A stretch of DNA of 64,000 nt from contig OZ005651.1 of NCBI GenBank assembly GCA_963930645.1, positions 129,403,475 to 129,467,474 on the forward strand, read 5' to 3'. The stretch comes from Salticus scenicus (taxonomy: Eukaryota; Arthropoda; Arachnida; Araneae; Salticidae). The translations under genes and the position numbers were made by a program. The notes below the pieces were generated by a model. The model searched no databases, was not told where the DNA came from, and worked only from the letters and a program-made list of their open reading frames with translations. Shown piece after piece: positions 10,290 through 22,003 of this stretch; position 1 is the stretch's first letter; the number at the start of each line of letters is the position of its first letter.

Positions 10290-10890
10290 ACACGTATCAT
10301 GGACCTCAGATGGGACTTTTATAATATTTTCAGACGAAAAGAAGTTTAATATAGACGATTCAGATGGTTACCAATAATACTGACATTGTCTGAAGAATGT
10401 AGAAGACCTTTATTCAACTCCATTAATGAGGGGGGGGGGGCTGATCTAATAATCAGTTGGGTATGGAAGAAGAACAAGTCTGCTCTTTTTCAGTGGTATG
10501 CAGAAACATACAGACTATATTGAAGTGCTGAATTCTGAGCTTCTTCCTTATGGCTCTGAATTAGGAGGAGAAGAGTGGATGTTTCAACAAGATGAAGCTG
10601 CCATTTACATCCCCATAGAGTTAAAAATTGGTTTGCTGCAAATAATGTGCAGGTTCTAACTAAGTCGGCTAAAAGCCCAGATCTTAACGAAGTGGAAAAC
10701 ATCTGATCAATGCTTGCTCGTCAATTATATGCTAGTGGGAAAATATTTAAATTCCTTACTGAGCTTCGAGTAGCTTTGAACAGCTCATAGGCTAATTTTT
10801 GCCAAAGAGGAATCCAATATTTGTATGATTTACTACCAAATAGAATATTCGAAGTCATAAAAGCCAATGGAAAGAGTATTCCTTATTAAA
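10290..10890 (+). pseudogene. Tc1-like transposase, catalytic domain remnant
   Basis: Downstream of the CACTG insertion the plus strand encodes WTSDGTFIIFSDEKKFNIDD. This contains the FSDEKKF motif around the first catalytic Asp of DDE/D transposases. A run of stops and frameshifts follows. Around 10670 the motif KSPDLNEVENI recalls the third catalytic block (SPDLNPIENV). The C-terminus reads through AANGKSIPY and stops near 10888, just before the right inner repeat. The second-Asp block (normally QDNDPKHTA) is unrecognisable, so the gene is dead. Confidence 0.7.
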
Positions 10891-10916
10891 ATTGCTTGTA
10901 TTTTATATTTTGTATT

Positions 10917-10939
10917 ACTGTCCTGCTACTCTTTTTACA
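10917..10939 (-). repeat. Right inner direct repeat of the split Tc1 element
   Basis: Read on the minus strand this is GTAAAAAGAGTAGCAGGACA, matching the left inner repeat with two substitutions. It lies about 185 bp inside the right end. Confidence 0.7.
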
Positions 10940-11104
10940 GAGTTAAAAGAAGTAGAAACTATTTTTGTTGTCATTAATAATTTATTTTTGGAAATCGGGG
11001 TAATGATACTGATATTTTCTTGCTAAATGACCTGCAAAATGTTACAAATTAAAATAATTTCATTAAAAATAAAAGATACTCTTTATTTTTAAAAATATCT
11101 AGTG

Positions 11105-11128
11105 ACTTCCTACTTTTTTTACACGGTG
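11105..11128 (-). repeat. Right outer terminal repeat of the split Tc1 element
   Basis: On the minus strand it begins CACCGTGTAAAAAAAGTAGG, the inverse of the left end. It is followed by TA (11129-11130). Confidence 0.85.
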
Positions 11129-11130
11129 TA

Positions 11131-14100
11131 TGTACGTGGGGTCTGGTGTAGTAACGCGCTACAAGATGAAATCGATTATAGTGCCACCTGATGGTAAGTA
11201 GACTGGTTAGCGTTCGTATCTGAACGATGGTAAGAGAGACGGGAAAAAATAAATTATAAAGTTGTAGAACCTTCTCGATTAGATTTTAAAAAAAAAAAGA
11301 ACCTTACGTAAGATAATTCTAAGAAGAAAACTTGTAAAACGCGCGATTATTTGTTCACGATTTCTCAACCCCGTGATGTCAAAAAATCATGGACGAACGG
11401 AGAAAACAACTTTTCGACCAAAATTAGCTAACGTCATTTTTTAGTAGTACGGCACATGATTCACGTTAGAAAAATCTGTTGTTCTAATACCCATCTTTTT
11501 TTCTCCTGCTCTATGGGTTTTTTAAGGTCTCCGATTATGGAAATCATCTCGACCAAACAAACGCGTATTTTTCATGCTCTGATCTCAATATTATCTTGTG
11601 TAAGTAATAATATGTACTATTTATTGAAAAATAATAGGACACATTTCCCCTTAAGTTAACGTTAACCTGGATGCTCACTGATAGGGATCCTTAATTCTAA
11701 TTATTCTCAAAAATAAATTTTAAAAAATATTACACAGTTGCATCCATGACAAAGTAACTCATAAAAAAGTAAAGTGCGGTAAAAAATAAAATTTTGTAGA
11801 TCTAAGATTATATTATTTTTTAATCAGGAGAATGTTCTTATTATTTTCTCTTATGAGTCTAAATCATAGTATATTACTGATTTAAAACATTCCCTGAATA
11901 TGCAGATTGAGGAATATGATGATTAGAAATGACTAGTCTGATGTTTTTAAATTTCTGGTACTCCCATGAAAAGTAAGGTTTTATATTACTTACACGTATC
12001 ATTTTGACATGAATGTGTTTGGACTCCCTTAATCTTATTAATTATCACTGTTTACTTAATTAATTTTCCTGTTACAAATAGATATGAAATGATATTTATT
12101 CATTTTTTTTTTTTATTAAAAAATTATTTAATTACAACTTACTGTTTATTAACTCTAAACTAGTTTGTTTGTGTTAATAACATTTATTGTATTGTATTAG
12201 ATGAGGTGAAAACCGGACAATTTAAAAAAATAAATTACTTTTGTGTTAAATAGTTTCATTTTAAGTATGGAAGTCTTGTGATATAGATTTATGAATGCTT
12301 TTTTTTTTTCAGAATGCACTTGTTGTATTTTAATTATATGTTTAACAAGATTTCTCATTTATCTTAAAGATTAATTTTAAATAATAAAGGATTTAATGTA
12401 ATTAAATGAACTTAATTTAATACTTAAGAGTAAAATTTCAACTTTAAGTGAATTGATATTTTAAATATTAGGGAAATTTTTAAATATAAATACAATTCTT
12501 TTAATCATTAATGCTGCTATTTTATAAGGTATAGAAAATTCTTATCACGTTTAAGTTTTACTTTGAGAAAAAAAAAATCCTTCCCTGACTCTTTATTTTT
12601 ATTTTTGTTTTATTTTCATTATTATTGTTACTATTATTTAGGCAAAATGATATTTAAGTTGTTCTAATAAATTCCATAGTGGCATTTCATTTATGCATTT
12701 ATTAATTATACAAACTCTCTCTTATGCATTAAATGTTTAGTATTCTGGCATGATAAGTTGGAAAATCTAACGTTACATCTCTTTCTTATAGTTACTCTGA
12801 ATTGCTTCTTCCAGACATGCAGAAAGATTTTTTTTTTTTTTTTTTTTATTTAAGAAATTTTTATATTTTTAACTTCGCTGTTTTATTTTCCCTCTAAATA
12901 AATCACCTACATTGATAATAATAAGAGACGGAAAATATAAATTAAAAGGCAATCTTCTAATTTAAATCTTCTTGTATATATAGTTATTTTCTATGTTGTT
13001 AAATATTATTGAAAATTTAAATACATTTACAATTTCAAAAAAAAAGCAAAAGGATGCTGAAGAAGTAAAATAATTCGACAGTATGAATAACTTAAAAAAA
13101 GAAAAAAAATCCTGCAGTTTCTAACAGTAACGAAACTAATTAAATAGAGGCATTCGTTTTCCTTATTATTATTTTTTTTTTTTTTTTTTTTTTTTTTTTG
13201 GTATGTTACTCATATAAATGAAATAATAAGATTTTTTTCATGAAACCGGGAGATTAAAGCTTTTTTACTGCGATATTAACTCTCAAAAAAAGCTTATTTT
13301 ACACAAGCATCTAATTTTTCTTTACCGATTTTTTTTTTTTTTTTTTTTTTTAGTCTGTGTCAGATCACTTTTCTGAAATGTATTCTGTTCGTCTAAAAAA
13401 CTTTAATAGTAAGGTATTAACAAAACTCGTTTAATATGCAAATTTTCCATGAAAATCTGGAGCATTTTAAAATTTCTCTCTTTCTAAAAGTAAGAACTTT
13501 ATACTTAGAAAAATTTGTAGAGGGATTTTACTCAAATTTATACTATGTTTTGAAGAAAGTAAAATAATAATAATAATAAATGAAGTTAAAAAAAAAAAAA
13601 GGGGGCGTATTCCTTCATACCTCAGTCCGAAATGCCTATACTTTACAAAACATTATTCGGGAGAGATTTTAAAAAGGGAAGTACAGGTACTACAGATAAC
13701 CAAATAAATAAGTGATAATATGTACGTATACATGTTTCTTTAAGAATAAATTTGAAGTGTCTTGTACACTTTTTATAATTGCATATCACTCTTATAATTT
13801 TTAACGTTTTTTAAATTTATACTCCTAGTGTATGCTTCTCACTTTACGACCAATTCGCTGAACAACGTAGTCGTCGGAACGGAACTCGGTCGTATAGAGA
13901 AAAGTACCTGTACATAAAAATTATCATTTCAGTTTATCAAATTATTATTATTATTATTATTACAAATAACTTTTTAAAAATTCGATCCCCGTGAATCATG
14001 ACTCAAGACTCAGAATTTTAGGAGAAAAAATATTATTTTAATACTAGCCGAATCCTGTCGAGTAAGAAGGTGAAAAGTTAAAGTTTAGTGCATTTGCCTT

Positions 14101-14577
14101 TTACTATTTTCGATATCTGAGTGCTAGATTAAATATATACATACATATATAGTTCAGTGTACGTATTATTTCTTATATTATATCAGTTAATAAAATAAAG
14201 AACTTTTTTCGAATGAATTCTTATTTTTATATATTAAAATGTTTATTCTTTTTAATTCGTATTTTTACCCTTAAAACGTTATCTTTTGCAAAACTTTCAT
14301 ATGAAATTTATTTCATAATAGGGCTATTTTATTTCGAAGCATCAATTTCACCATAAAAATTCAGTTGGTTATGCAAGAAAAATCTGCTCATTGCTGAATT
14401 CAAAGCTGGGAAAGCATATTAAAAGCAAACATGTACCAAGTGTCAAAAACACAATATCAAACGTTTTCTGAATAGAAAATATTTAAATTAAGTATTCCAA
14501 AAAAATGCGAAGAAATTTGTGTAGAACTAAAATATTCTAACGCAAAATGTAGTTATTATCTTTTATATTATTTAGAA
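11131..14577. other. AT-rich sequence without a recognised gene
   Basis: About 3.4 kb with no supported gene or element. Long T tracts lie near 12828-12847, 13171-13199 and 13329-13350. A short ATT run lies near 13944-13961. No coding frame resembles a known protein. Confidence 0.55.
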
Positions 14578-15797
14578 TCTGTACGCGCGCTTGTGTGTCT
14601 GTGAGAAGCGGCTTGAAACAGCTAAAGCTCGGTCGCTAATGGTCGCACGGACTTCAAACAGGTACCGTCGGACGGAGAATTTATCGCAGATGTACGATAT
14701 CTAATTTGCTAAATGATGCGACCCTAATTAGCGGAGACATTGGTTAAAATGTCGACCCATGTCTAACGAAAAAACGATTCAAAATGGCAGGCGATCGTCA
14801 TTTTCGGACGGAACCGCGTACCTGAAAAGAAGAAGAAGAAAGAGGAAATTTCGTGGGTTTTTGTAAACCGATCGCTGCCGATCTGTTGGAGATATCGAAA
14901 ATACACCTGTACCACGAGAAAGAGCATTTATTACCGATTCTTACGGTACAATTGTTTTAAAAAATACGGATTTTTTATATTTTTAAAAAAAGTTTTAAAA
15001 AGGGTCGAAAATTTCGCTTTTTCTCGATCGTCTTTTTTGAAACGCCCTGTACGAAAGAATAACAGACCGATTTCTTAACAACTGATATATTTGGAAAGGT
15101 CATTTAATCCTCTTTCGAACCATATAAACATTTTTACAAAATATGGATTAGCGATCCATATTTTTAGATTTTACGAAACATCGATTTTTTCACAAAACAT
15201 ATTATAACTCAAAATCGTTTAGAGATAAATCATTTATTTATATATATATATATACATCTCGATTCCACAATTCACTTAACAAAAGATTGAGAGATTTTTT
15301 TCAAAAACTGAATGAATTATAATTTTTTTAATTTCAGGCATAAAACATTCATTTGAATAAGGCGACCTTCATTCCATAATGAGATTGTATAATGTGTTCT
15401 TTGCCGTTTGTCGTTACCATGGCAACCACTTCAAGGAAGAAAGATGTCTGCTCGGAAGCGAAAAAAAAAAACCACCTGCCACTGATTCAGTTGATAATCA
15501 GATGTATTTTAAGTGGGATAAAAAATTGCAAATCTCTATTTTCTTCACTTTTTCAAATTCGCGCACGACACTTGGTATACAATCTTAACACCACAAAACA
15601 AACTTGCAGTTCAGATTTCATCGATTTTGGTCAATAAACAAAAGATTTACATGTTAATTGCAAATTAAACTTTATCTTAACACGCCTGAAATTATATCTG
15701 TCGAAAGAGGATGTCAGTTTCTATAGCAACACAAATACACTTAAGGTAAAAATATTTCTTTTTCTATTTACTTCCATTAACCGACTATCGTAGGTAA

Positions 15798-16735
15798 TGG
15801 AATTCGAAATTTCACCTGACTTACACGTTTTGAGGTGTCATGGCGCTGTAATATTTTAAAATTTCAATATTTCAGATTCTAATTATGTTTAAATTTTTTT
15901 AAATACGTCATTCGATGCACATTTTAAAGTACGGTTACATTATTGAAAGTGGAATTCGAGATTTCACCCGATTTATACGTGTTGAGGTGTCCTGATTAGG
16001 TTTTCTTTTGCATCTCAATAGTGGAATTCGAGATTTCAGCTTATTTACACGTTTTGAGGTGTCCTGAATGGGGTTTCTTTTGTATCTCAGCTGCTAATTA
16101 AAATAATTTCATAAGTAATACATCATTTGAAAGCTTTGTTGAGTTGGAATCGAACAGTAGATTACAGAAATTTCTACCGCCAGATGGCGCTGTAATATTT
16201 TAAAATTTCAATATTTCTATTTCTAATCATGATTAATTTTTTTTAATACGTCATTCGATACACATTTCAAAGTACTTCTGCATTATCGAAAATGGAATTC
16301 GAGATTTCACCCAATTTACACGTTTTGAGGTGTCCTGATTAGGTTTTCTTTTGTATCTCAGCTACTAATTAAAATAATTTCATAAGTAATACATCATTAG
16401 AAAGCTTTGTTAATTTGCAATCGAACAGTAGATTACAGAAATTTCTATCGCCAGATAGCGCTGTAATATTTTAAAATTTCAATATTTCAATTTCTAATTA
16501 TGATTAAATTATTTTTAATACATCATTTGAAAGACATTTTAAAGTTCTTTTATATTATCGAAAGTTTTCAGCAGTTTTACACGTTTTGAGGTGTCCTGAA
16601 TCAGTTTTCTTTTGTATCTCAGCTACTAATTAAAATAATTTCATAAGTAATACATCATTAGAAAGCTTTGTTGATTTGGAATCGAACGGTAGATTACAGA
16701 AATTTATAACGCCAGATGGCACTGTAATATTTTCA
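15798..16735 (+). repeat. Tandem array of ~270-bp units with ACACGTTTTGAGGT module
   Basis: The module GAATTCGAGATTTCACC...ACACGTTTTGAGGTGTCCTG recurs at about 15798, 15951, 16023, 16290 and (partial) 16560. It is linked to GCCAGATGGCGCTGTAATAT and to a segment reading TACATCATTTGAAAGCTTTG. Successive full units are about 260-271 bp apart; the first copies are shortened. The same array occurs inverted at 51.8-52.5 kb. Confidence 0.85.
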
Positions 16736-16737
16736 AA

Positions 16738-17125
16738 TTGCGCGCAGCGCGTGCATCCGTTAACTTGGGCGCGCGCAGCGCGCACGGGACTGCGCTGCCG
16801 AAGGCAGTGGGGACTCGGTCCGACTTTGTACCCAATGACAAATGGCTTGTTAAGTTTTCTTTTCTTAAGAATTAAAAATTGACTTGAGAGGAATATGTGC
16901 GCGCAGCGCACGTATATCTCCACACGTGCGTGCGCAGCGCACATGGGTCGTCGCTGCCGAAGGCAGTGGGAACCCGGTATGAGTTTTTACCCGATCAGAA
17001 ATGATTTTTTTTTTTAGGGGGCACGAAGGTTCAGGGAAGGAATACGCGCGCGCAGCGCGCACTGGACTGCGCTGCCGAAGGCAGTGGGAACCCGGGCCGA
17101 CTTTTTACCCAATCAGAAATGATTT
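16738..17125 (+). repeat. GC-rich palindromic tandem repeats
   Basis: Three diverged units of about 150 bp begin near 16738, 16898 and 17045. Each has a palindromic GCGCGCAGCGCGC-type core, then GCTGCCGAAGGCAGTGGGAA (itself a hairpin, CTGCCgaaGGCAG), then ACTTTTTACCCAATCAGAAA. They stand out sharply from the AT-rich surroundings. They lie just inside the Helitron 3' end. Confidence 0.85.
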
Positions 17126-17207
17126 TTTATTTATTTTTTTAATTTCTTTTCTTAACACTAAAATTTACTGTTAGTGATTCATTAATTTTAGTGATTCATT
17201 TGAAAGT

Positions 17208-17237
17208 ACTGACCCGCTAGCGGGCGAAGCTCGCTAG
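17208..17237 (+). repeat. Helitron 3' terminal hairpin and CTAG end
   Basis: Overlapping palindromes of GCTAGCGGGCGAAGCTCGCT just before the CTAG end. Such a hairpin marks termination of rolling-circle transposition in Helitrons. Confidence 0.7.
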
Positions 17238-18671
17238 TTTTTCTATAAACTGTGTACATTAAAGTACAGAATGCAATTATGTAATAAAATAAGTCAAACC
17301 TTTAAATATCGTAAAAGTTCAAATCATCGCTAATTGTAGCTTGTATTCGAAAATATTTCTCCAATTATCACCATCTGTGGCGACAATTTGACACGTATTT
17401 ATGAGTGCAACAAACAAATTAGTGATTTCAGAAGAATGCATTTTTTAATTTGTTTGATACATATCAGATACTTTAAAGTAATGGATCCCTTGAAGGATCT
17501 TCTTTACAATGGAAAGACTTTTTTGAAAGAGAGACTGCAAATGTGGCAACTGAATCATCTATGACACTTGGCAACCGAAGTCATGGCAACCAATGATCAA
17601 AGACCATGATCAGTACCAGTGCCTCTGAATTTGGAAGGACATTGAATAAGTCTCTTTGATATGATCGACGTGCTGTTCACATGATATTGTAGTTTGATCC
17701 ATGAAAGCTGTACTTATTCAAACAATTTTTCTAAGAAGATACCGCTGCAAAATAATCATTTTCCAGGTAAGCTCTCTATAAGTGAATTGAGAACCCCAGT
17801 ACTTGTTTGGTGTGTTCTAGATGGATGAAGTACATTTTTTACCCCATCAGGATATCACTACACTTAAATATTATATATAGCAACACCAAATCCCCTTGAA
17901 TACACGACAAAGACACAGATTTTTCACAAGTGACAATCTGATGTATTTTAACCTGCTATGTGACTTCCAGCTCTTTATTTTTCCAAAAGAGTTATTAAAT
18001 ATCTGGTTATTAATATACCTAGCTGAAAAATTCCCACAGTGTCTTCTAAACAGCATTTTACTATTTTAAGTGTACACATTGTACGCACAAAAAAGGAAGA
18101 TAGCTTTGTTCCTTAAAGCAATCTTTAAAAAAGATGGGGTGCTATCTTCATTTTTTATGTAGATAGCCTCAACAAAAATTTTGGCACTAGAATCGAAAGA
18201 AGCATATCGATAGTTCATTGATTGTTTACAGAGAGACCTATGACGTAGCTTATCAGATTATTGAGTAACGGTGACTCTTCTTTTTTTATTTATTTATTTA
18301 TTTATTTATTTTATTTATTTATTTTTATTTATTTATTTATTTATTTTTTGATAGATTGAGACAGATGGTTTGGTTAAATGAACAAAATTTGTTAGAATTA
18401 TAAAGGAAATTGACAAAATCAGTCAACAAATTAAATTTGGATTTCTCATCTTTTGTGTGTGTGTGTGTGCACTGTGGAGTTATTTAAAATGTCCTGTTTC
18501 TCGCTACTCCTCCCCTTCTTAATTGGTGATATTCAAGCATGTCATTCAGCAGTGGATATGAAAACAATATTAGTACGCTACACTCAGTTATCACGGGTGA
18601 AATTTAACTTGTTTAATTCTTCTAAACCATAAGGAGGTAATTTTGTTGATTACTTGTTCAAATATAGTCTA
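17238..18671. other. Unassigned sequence, some non-repetitive
   Basis: No gene is supported. About 17460-17800 looks less AT-rich and could be remnant coding DNA, but all frames have stops and nothing was recognised. A TTTA-type run lies at about 18284-18347 and a GT run at 18455-18469. A small inverted pair (GAAGATAGC near 18097 and GCTATCTTC near 18142) is noted. Confidence 0.5.
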
Positions 18672-18884
18672 AGCTGTTAAAAATAGTAGTTGAAAGTTTC
18701 ACCTAAAGAATGGTGCTAAATAGGCACTTTTAACTACAACCAAACTTTTGGTGCTAAGTTTCGCCATTTCGTGCGTACTACTGAAATTGCACCACTAAAA
18801 CGATGAAACATTGCACCAAAATATTAGTAGCAGCTAACTGGAACCATTTTTCTGGTGAAATGTATGATTTTATATTTAACAGTG
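18672..18884. mobile_element. Small MITE-like inverted-repeat element
   Basis: The left arm reads AGCTGTTAAAAATAGTAGTT...GTTTCACC...AATGGT. The inverse of the right arm reads CACTGTTAAATATAAAATCA...ATTTCACC...AATGGT. The arms match over about 45 bp with several mismatches. Length about 213 bp, no coding. Target duplication is not clear. The CACTGTTAAA end recalls other CACTG-ended insect MITEs, but no link is proven. Confidence 0.5.
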
Positions 18885-19876
18885 TACCTATTGCTGATCT
18901 ATGCTTTTTCTCTACTTTTTATTATTAAAAGTTTCATTTTCACATAACTGATTCATATTTTAACTACGTATCCTTTATCGATGACTTCTAGAATTAACCA
19001 TTTTTTTTTTTTTTTTTTTTTTTAAGAGGGCGGGGGGGGGGGGGGGGAGAGGAAGAAAATCCAATCTCTTAAGACGTAAAAAAAAATCCGCTTTGTACAT
19101 GACGATTAAATAAAACAAGTTTATAAAGTTAAACAACTCGTCATTCTTTTTTCTTCGTAATCATCATAAAAAATATCTTTCATTGATCACGAAATATTGC
19201 ATATTTTATTCAATTAAACTTAAAATAAGTCAAACGGCAGAGAAATTATCTCGCATTTCAGAAATAGCCTGCAAAAATCTGACATATTTTGCAAATTAGG
19301 CATCTAAAAGACATACATTTCTTTGACTTTCGGCGAATTAATCATTTATTTTGGGATTAATTTTTGAAAAAAGGTAATTTTGTCGATTAAAGGTAAATTA
19401 ATTTCGGCAATTATTGGTGGAAAAAAAGATCACATATTTCAGCAATTAGCTGCGATTAAACTTTTTTTTTTTTCAGTGGAGAACATTTTGGCAATCGCTC
19501 GTAAAAGTGTCATGTTTGTCAATACATAATTTAAAAAATCGCAGATTGCGTCAATTGAATCGATGACCTTAAAACGGACGCCTCACAAAATGAACAAAAC
19601 TGAAACGATCTCTTTATAAAAAAGGCAAATTTTAAAGAAAAATTTCCCCAAAATCGGACAATTTTAAAATTTTCTTTTAAAAATTAAAACGAAAAAATTA
19701 TTTACCTGCGTAATCAGACAAAATGAATCGTTGCGAGTAAAAATTTAAAGGATCTACCACCCACTGGCAAATAATTTGACAAATGTCACCTACACATGAA
19801 AATGTTCCTCAAAATTACAAAAAGGCAAATCATATAATATAGGTTTTAATTCTATTTCTTCCATTTTATATTTATA
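18885..19876. other. AT-rich sequence without a recognised gene
   Basis: A T tract (19002-19023) is followed by a G run (19029-19048). Otherwise AT-rich sequence with no supported gene. Confidence 0.55.
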
Positions 19877-20000
19877 CTAGCAGGCTTTGCCCGCTTCGCT
19901 GGACATTAAACTTAAATGAGTTGTCAAAATCCCATATCTTTATTAATAACCCAAGTTCTCGCTGTGATTGGTAGAGGTTTTCTCGCTCGCAAAGTGAGGA

Positions 20001-20247
20001 GTCTAGGTCTCCACTGTCTTCGGCACAACTTACCCACTTCTTACTTCCCCTTCCTCAGCGGGTGAGTTCGAAGTTTTGCAAAATCACACTAATGTACATA
20101 ATGCGTACACTTAATCAATATACAGTCTGGGTCCCCACTGCCTTAGGCACAACTTACCCACTTGTTACTTCCCCTTCCTCAGTGGGTGAGTTCGAAGTTT
20201 TGCAAAATCCCACTAACGTACATAATGCGTACATTTAATCAATATCC
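20001..20247. repeat. Two-copy tandem repeat (~123 bp) in Helitron 2
   Basis: Two units start at GTCTAGGTCTCCACTGTCTT (20001) and AGTCTGGGTCCCCACTGCCT (about 20125). Each contains TTCCCCTTCCTCAG and CATAATGCGTACA. The inverse of the CCACTGCC segment resembles the GGCAGTGGG module of Helitron 1. Confidence 0.85.
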
Positions 20248-20929
20248 GCACACCAAAATTCGCCATTCTAAGATAATTCAAAGCGAATTCAAACGGAAAA
20301 ACATGTTTTTACACATGTTTATTGGGAACGACTTCAGTATAAACCCACAACGATATTTGGCGATTTTTTTTGTTGGCGATTATGGCTAAATCATAAATCT
20401 AAAAATCATAAATCATATATGATAAATGATAAAATCATAATCTAAATCATAAATCCAAAATAAACAAAATATTAGGCTGCCATATTATATCGCAAACAGT
20501 CCAGAACGACATCGTTATCCTTCAAAACAACGCCAAAGAAAAATCGCCAAATTCAGCTGTGGGGTTATACAGAAGTTATACCGTTTATTGCCCTCCGACT
20601 CCGAGAAGGGGGGGGGGAGATTTCGAATTTCGTGAAATCCAGTTACAATAAGTGCCGGATGCAAACAAACAATTTACGCACCAAATTTCGTGACCACAGA
20701 AGTCTTTAATAGAAAATATAAATAAATAAGTACAAAATGCACAGCTTTAGTATGGGAACCCTTTGGTGACTTTAAATATTTTAAGCCATTTTTGCGATGA
20801 ACTGAATTGGCTACCTCAATTGTGCAATCAAAGATCTTGGCGAGAAACGTCCGAGCTACTTCGGTTCCGAATTTCAAATTTTGCCAAAGGGATCCAATAC
20901 TAAAGCTGTTCCATATCGAATCTAGGTTG

Positions 20930-21265
20930 AAAACGGAAAAAGGGTAAAATAAATTAGAAATATCAGACCTATATTTATAAATTTGGTACCAAATGAAAGA
21001 GGCGATTTTTCTGAATCCAGGGGTGCAAACGGTTTTTCGATGCGACAATTAGATATTAAAAAAAAAACTAAAGTATGAAATTTAAGTGGCAACGGAAAAA
21101 CGGAAAAAGGGGAAAATAAATTAGAAGTATCAGACCTATCGTTACAAATTCAGTACCAAATTAAAGAGATGATTTTTCTGAATCCTGGGGTGTAAACAGT
21201 TTTTCGATACGACAATTAGATGTTTTAAAATTAACTAAAGTATGAAACTCAGATGGCAAAACTTC
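20930..21265. repeat. Two-copy tandem repeat (~165 bp) in Helitron 2
   Basis: Both units contain GGGGAAAATAAATTAGAA-type sequence, ATCAGACCTAT, GATTTTTCTGAATCC and TTTTTCGATACGACAATTAG. They are about 85-90% alike by eye. Confidence 0.85.
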
Positions 21266-21446
21266 ATTTAAATCTTTTCATAATTTGTAGTGCGATTCAC
21301 GCGAATGAAAAAAGTCTTTATCTTAAAAATTTATTTTTGCATTTTATTTTTCCATTCAAAGCGTTTTAGTGAAAAAATATTTATGGCGCATGCGCAGGCG
21401 TTTTTTACCCACAATTTAAACACTAATCAGAATTTTGAAAATTTCT

Positions 21447-21838
21447 ATAGATATAATTTTAAGTTGGGTGAAGACCTAAGTTTCTGCCAAGCGCCGTTGA
21501 ATTCCGTCCAGCCGTTCTCGAGTGATGCCCGGACAAACGTGTTTTAGTCTTTTACCCCCCAGGGGGGAACGGGGGAGAATTTCTGAAAAGTTGATGGATA
21601 TAATTTTAAGTTGGGTGAATACCTAAATCCCTGCCAAGCGCCGTTGAATTCCGTTCAGCCGTTCTCGAGTGATGCCCGGACAAACGTGTTTTAGTCTTTT
21701 ACCCCCTAGGGGGGGAACGGGGGGGAATTTCCGAAAAGTTGATAGATATAATTTTAAGTTGGGTGAAGACCTAAATTACTGCCAAGCGTCGTTGAATTCC
21801 GTCCAGCCGTTCCCGAGTGATGCCCGGACAAAAAAAGC
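21447..21838. repeat. Three-copy tandem repeat (~140 bp) in Helitron 2
   Basis: Each unit contains TATAATTTTAAGTTGGGTGA, CTGCCAAGCG, GTTGAATTCCGT, CAGCCGTTC and GTGATGCCCGGACAAA. The first two also have a C-run/G-run palindrome (CCCCCAGGGGGG type, near 21556 and 21701). The third is shorter. Confidence 0.9.
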
Positions 21839-22003
21839 GACATTCGGACACGATGACATACACACAGACACACACACACACACACACAGGCAAAATTTTC
21901 TGAAGTCATTTTCGGCTTTCATGGGGTGTGAAACGTGAAGATATCGCAAAATTTTTCGATTCCGACAAATTTACAGACAAAACTCTGATTTTATTAATAT
22001 AGA

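Larger units (their letters stand above)
3641..11128 (+). mobile_element. Tc1-like transposon (IR/DR type) split by two later insertions
   Basis: The outer termini are inverse complements: CACTGCGTGAAAAAAGTAGA at 3641, and its inverse ending ACACGGTG at 11128, each bordered by TA (3639-3640 and 11129-11130). Each end also carries an internal repeat of the same motif (3830-3850 on the left, 10917-10939 on the right), the paired IR/DR layout known from Sleeping Beauty-like Tc1 elements. Removing the LTR element (4135-8654 plus one AGAT copy) and the CACTG element (8880-10272) leaves about 1.6 kb, the usual Tc1 size. Transposase remnants lie between the ends on the plus strand. Confidence 0.85.
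14578..17237 (+). mobile_element. Helitron-like element 1 (non-autonomous)
   Basis: The right end is a classic Helitron 3' terminus: a GC-rich hairpin (CGGGCGAAGCTCG region, 17212-17234) followed directly by CTAG (17234-17237) and a host T. The left end is less certain. TCTGTACGCGCGCTTGTGTG at 14578 is preceded by A, giving the required A|TC...CTAG|T arrangement, but other TC starts are possible. The interior holds two tandem arrays (15798-16735 and 16738-17125) and no Rep/helicase gene. Helitrons move by rolling-circle replication and make no target duplication. Confidence 0.65.
19877..22003 (-). mobile_element. Helitron-like element 2 (non-autonomous)
   Basis: Read on the minus strand it starts TCTATATTAATAAAATCAGA (inverse of 21984-22003), a typical Helitron 5' end. 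It finishes with AGCGGGCAAAGCCTGCTAG (inverse of 19877-19895), a hairpin followed by CTAG. The outer bases are A (19876) and T (22004), the expected AT insertion site. Both ends meet the rules, so the boundaries are good. There is no Rep/helicase frame. The 2.1-kb interior carries three unrelated tandem duplications and a CA run (21859-21888). Confidence 0.85.

Noticed and set aside
16738..17125. CRISPR-like array
   Set aside because: Units are about 150 bp, diverged, palindromic along much of their length and sit inside a Helitron in a eukaryotic context; there are no short constant repeats with unique spacers.
17460..17800. Host exon in a less AT-rich stretch
   Set aside because: All six frames contain stops and no domain was recognised; no convincing splice-bounded frame.
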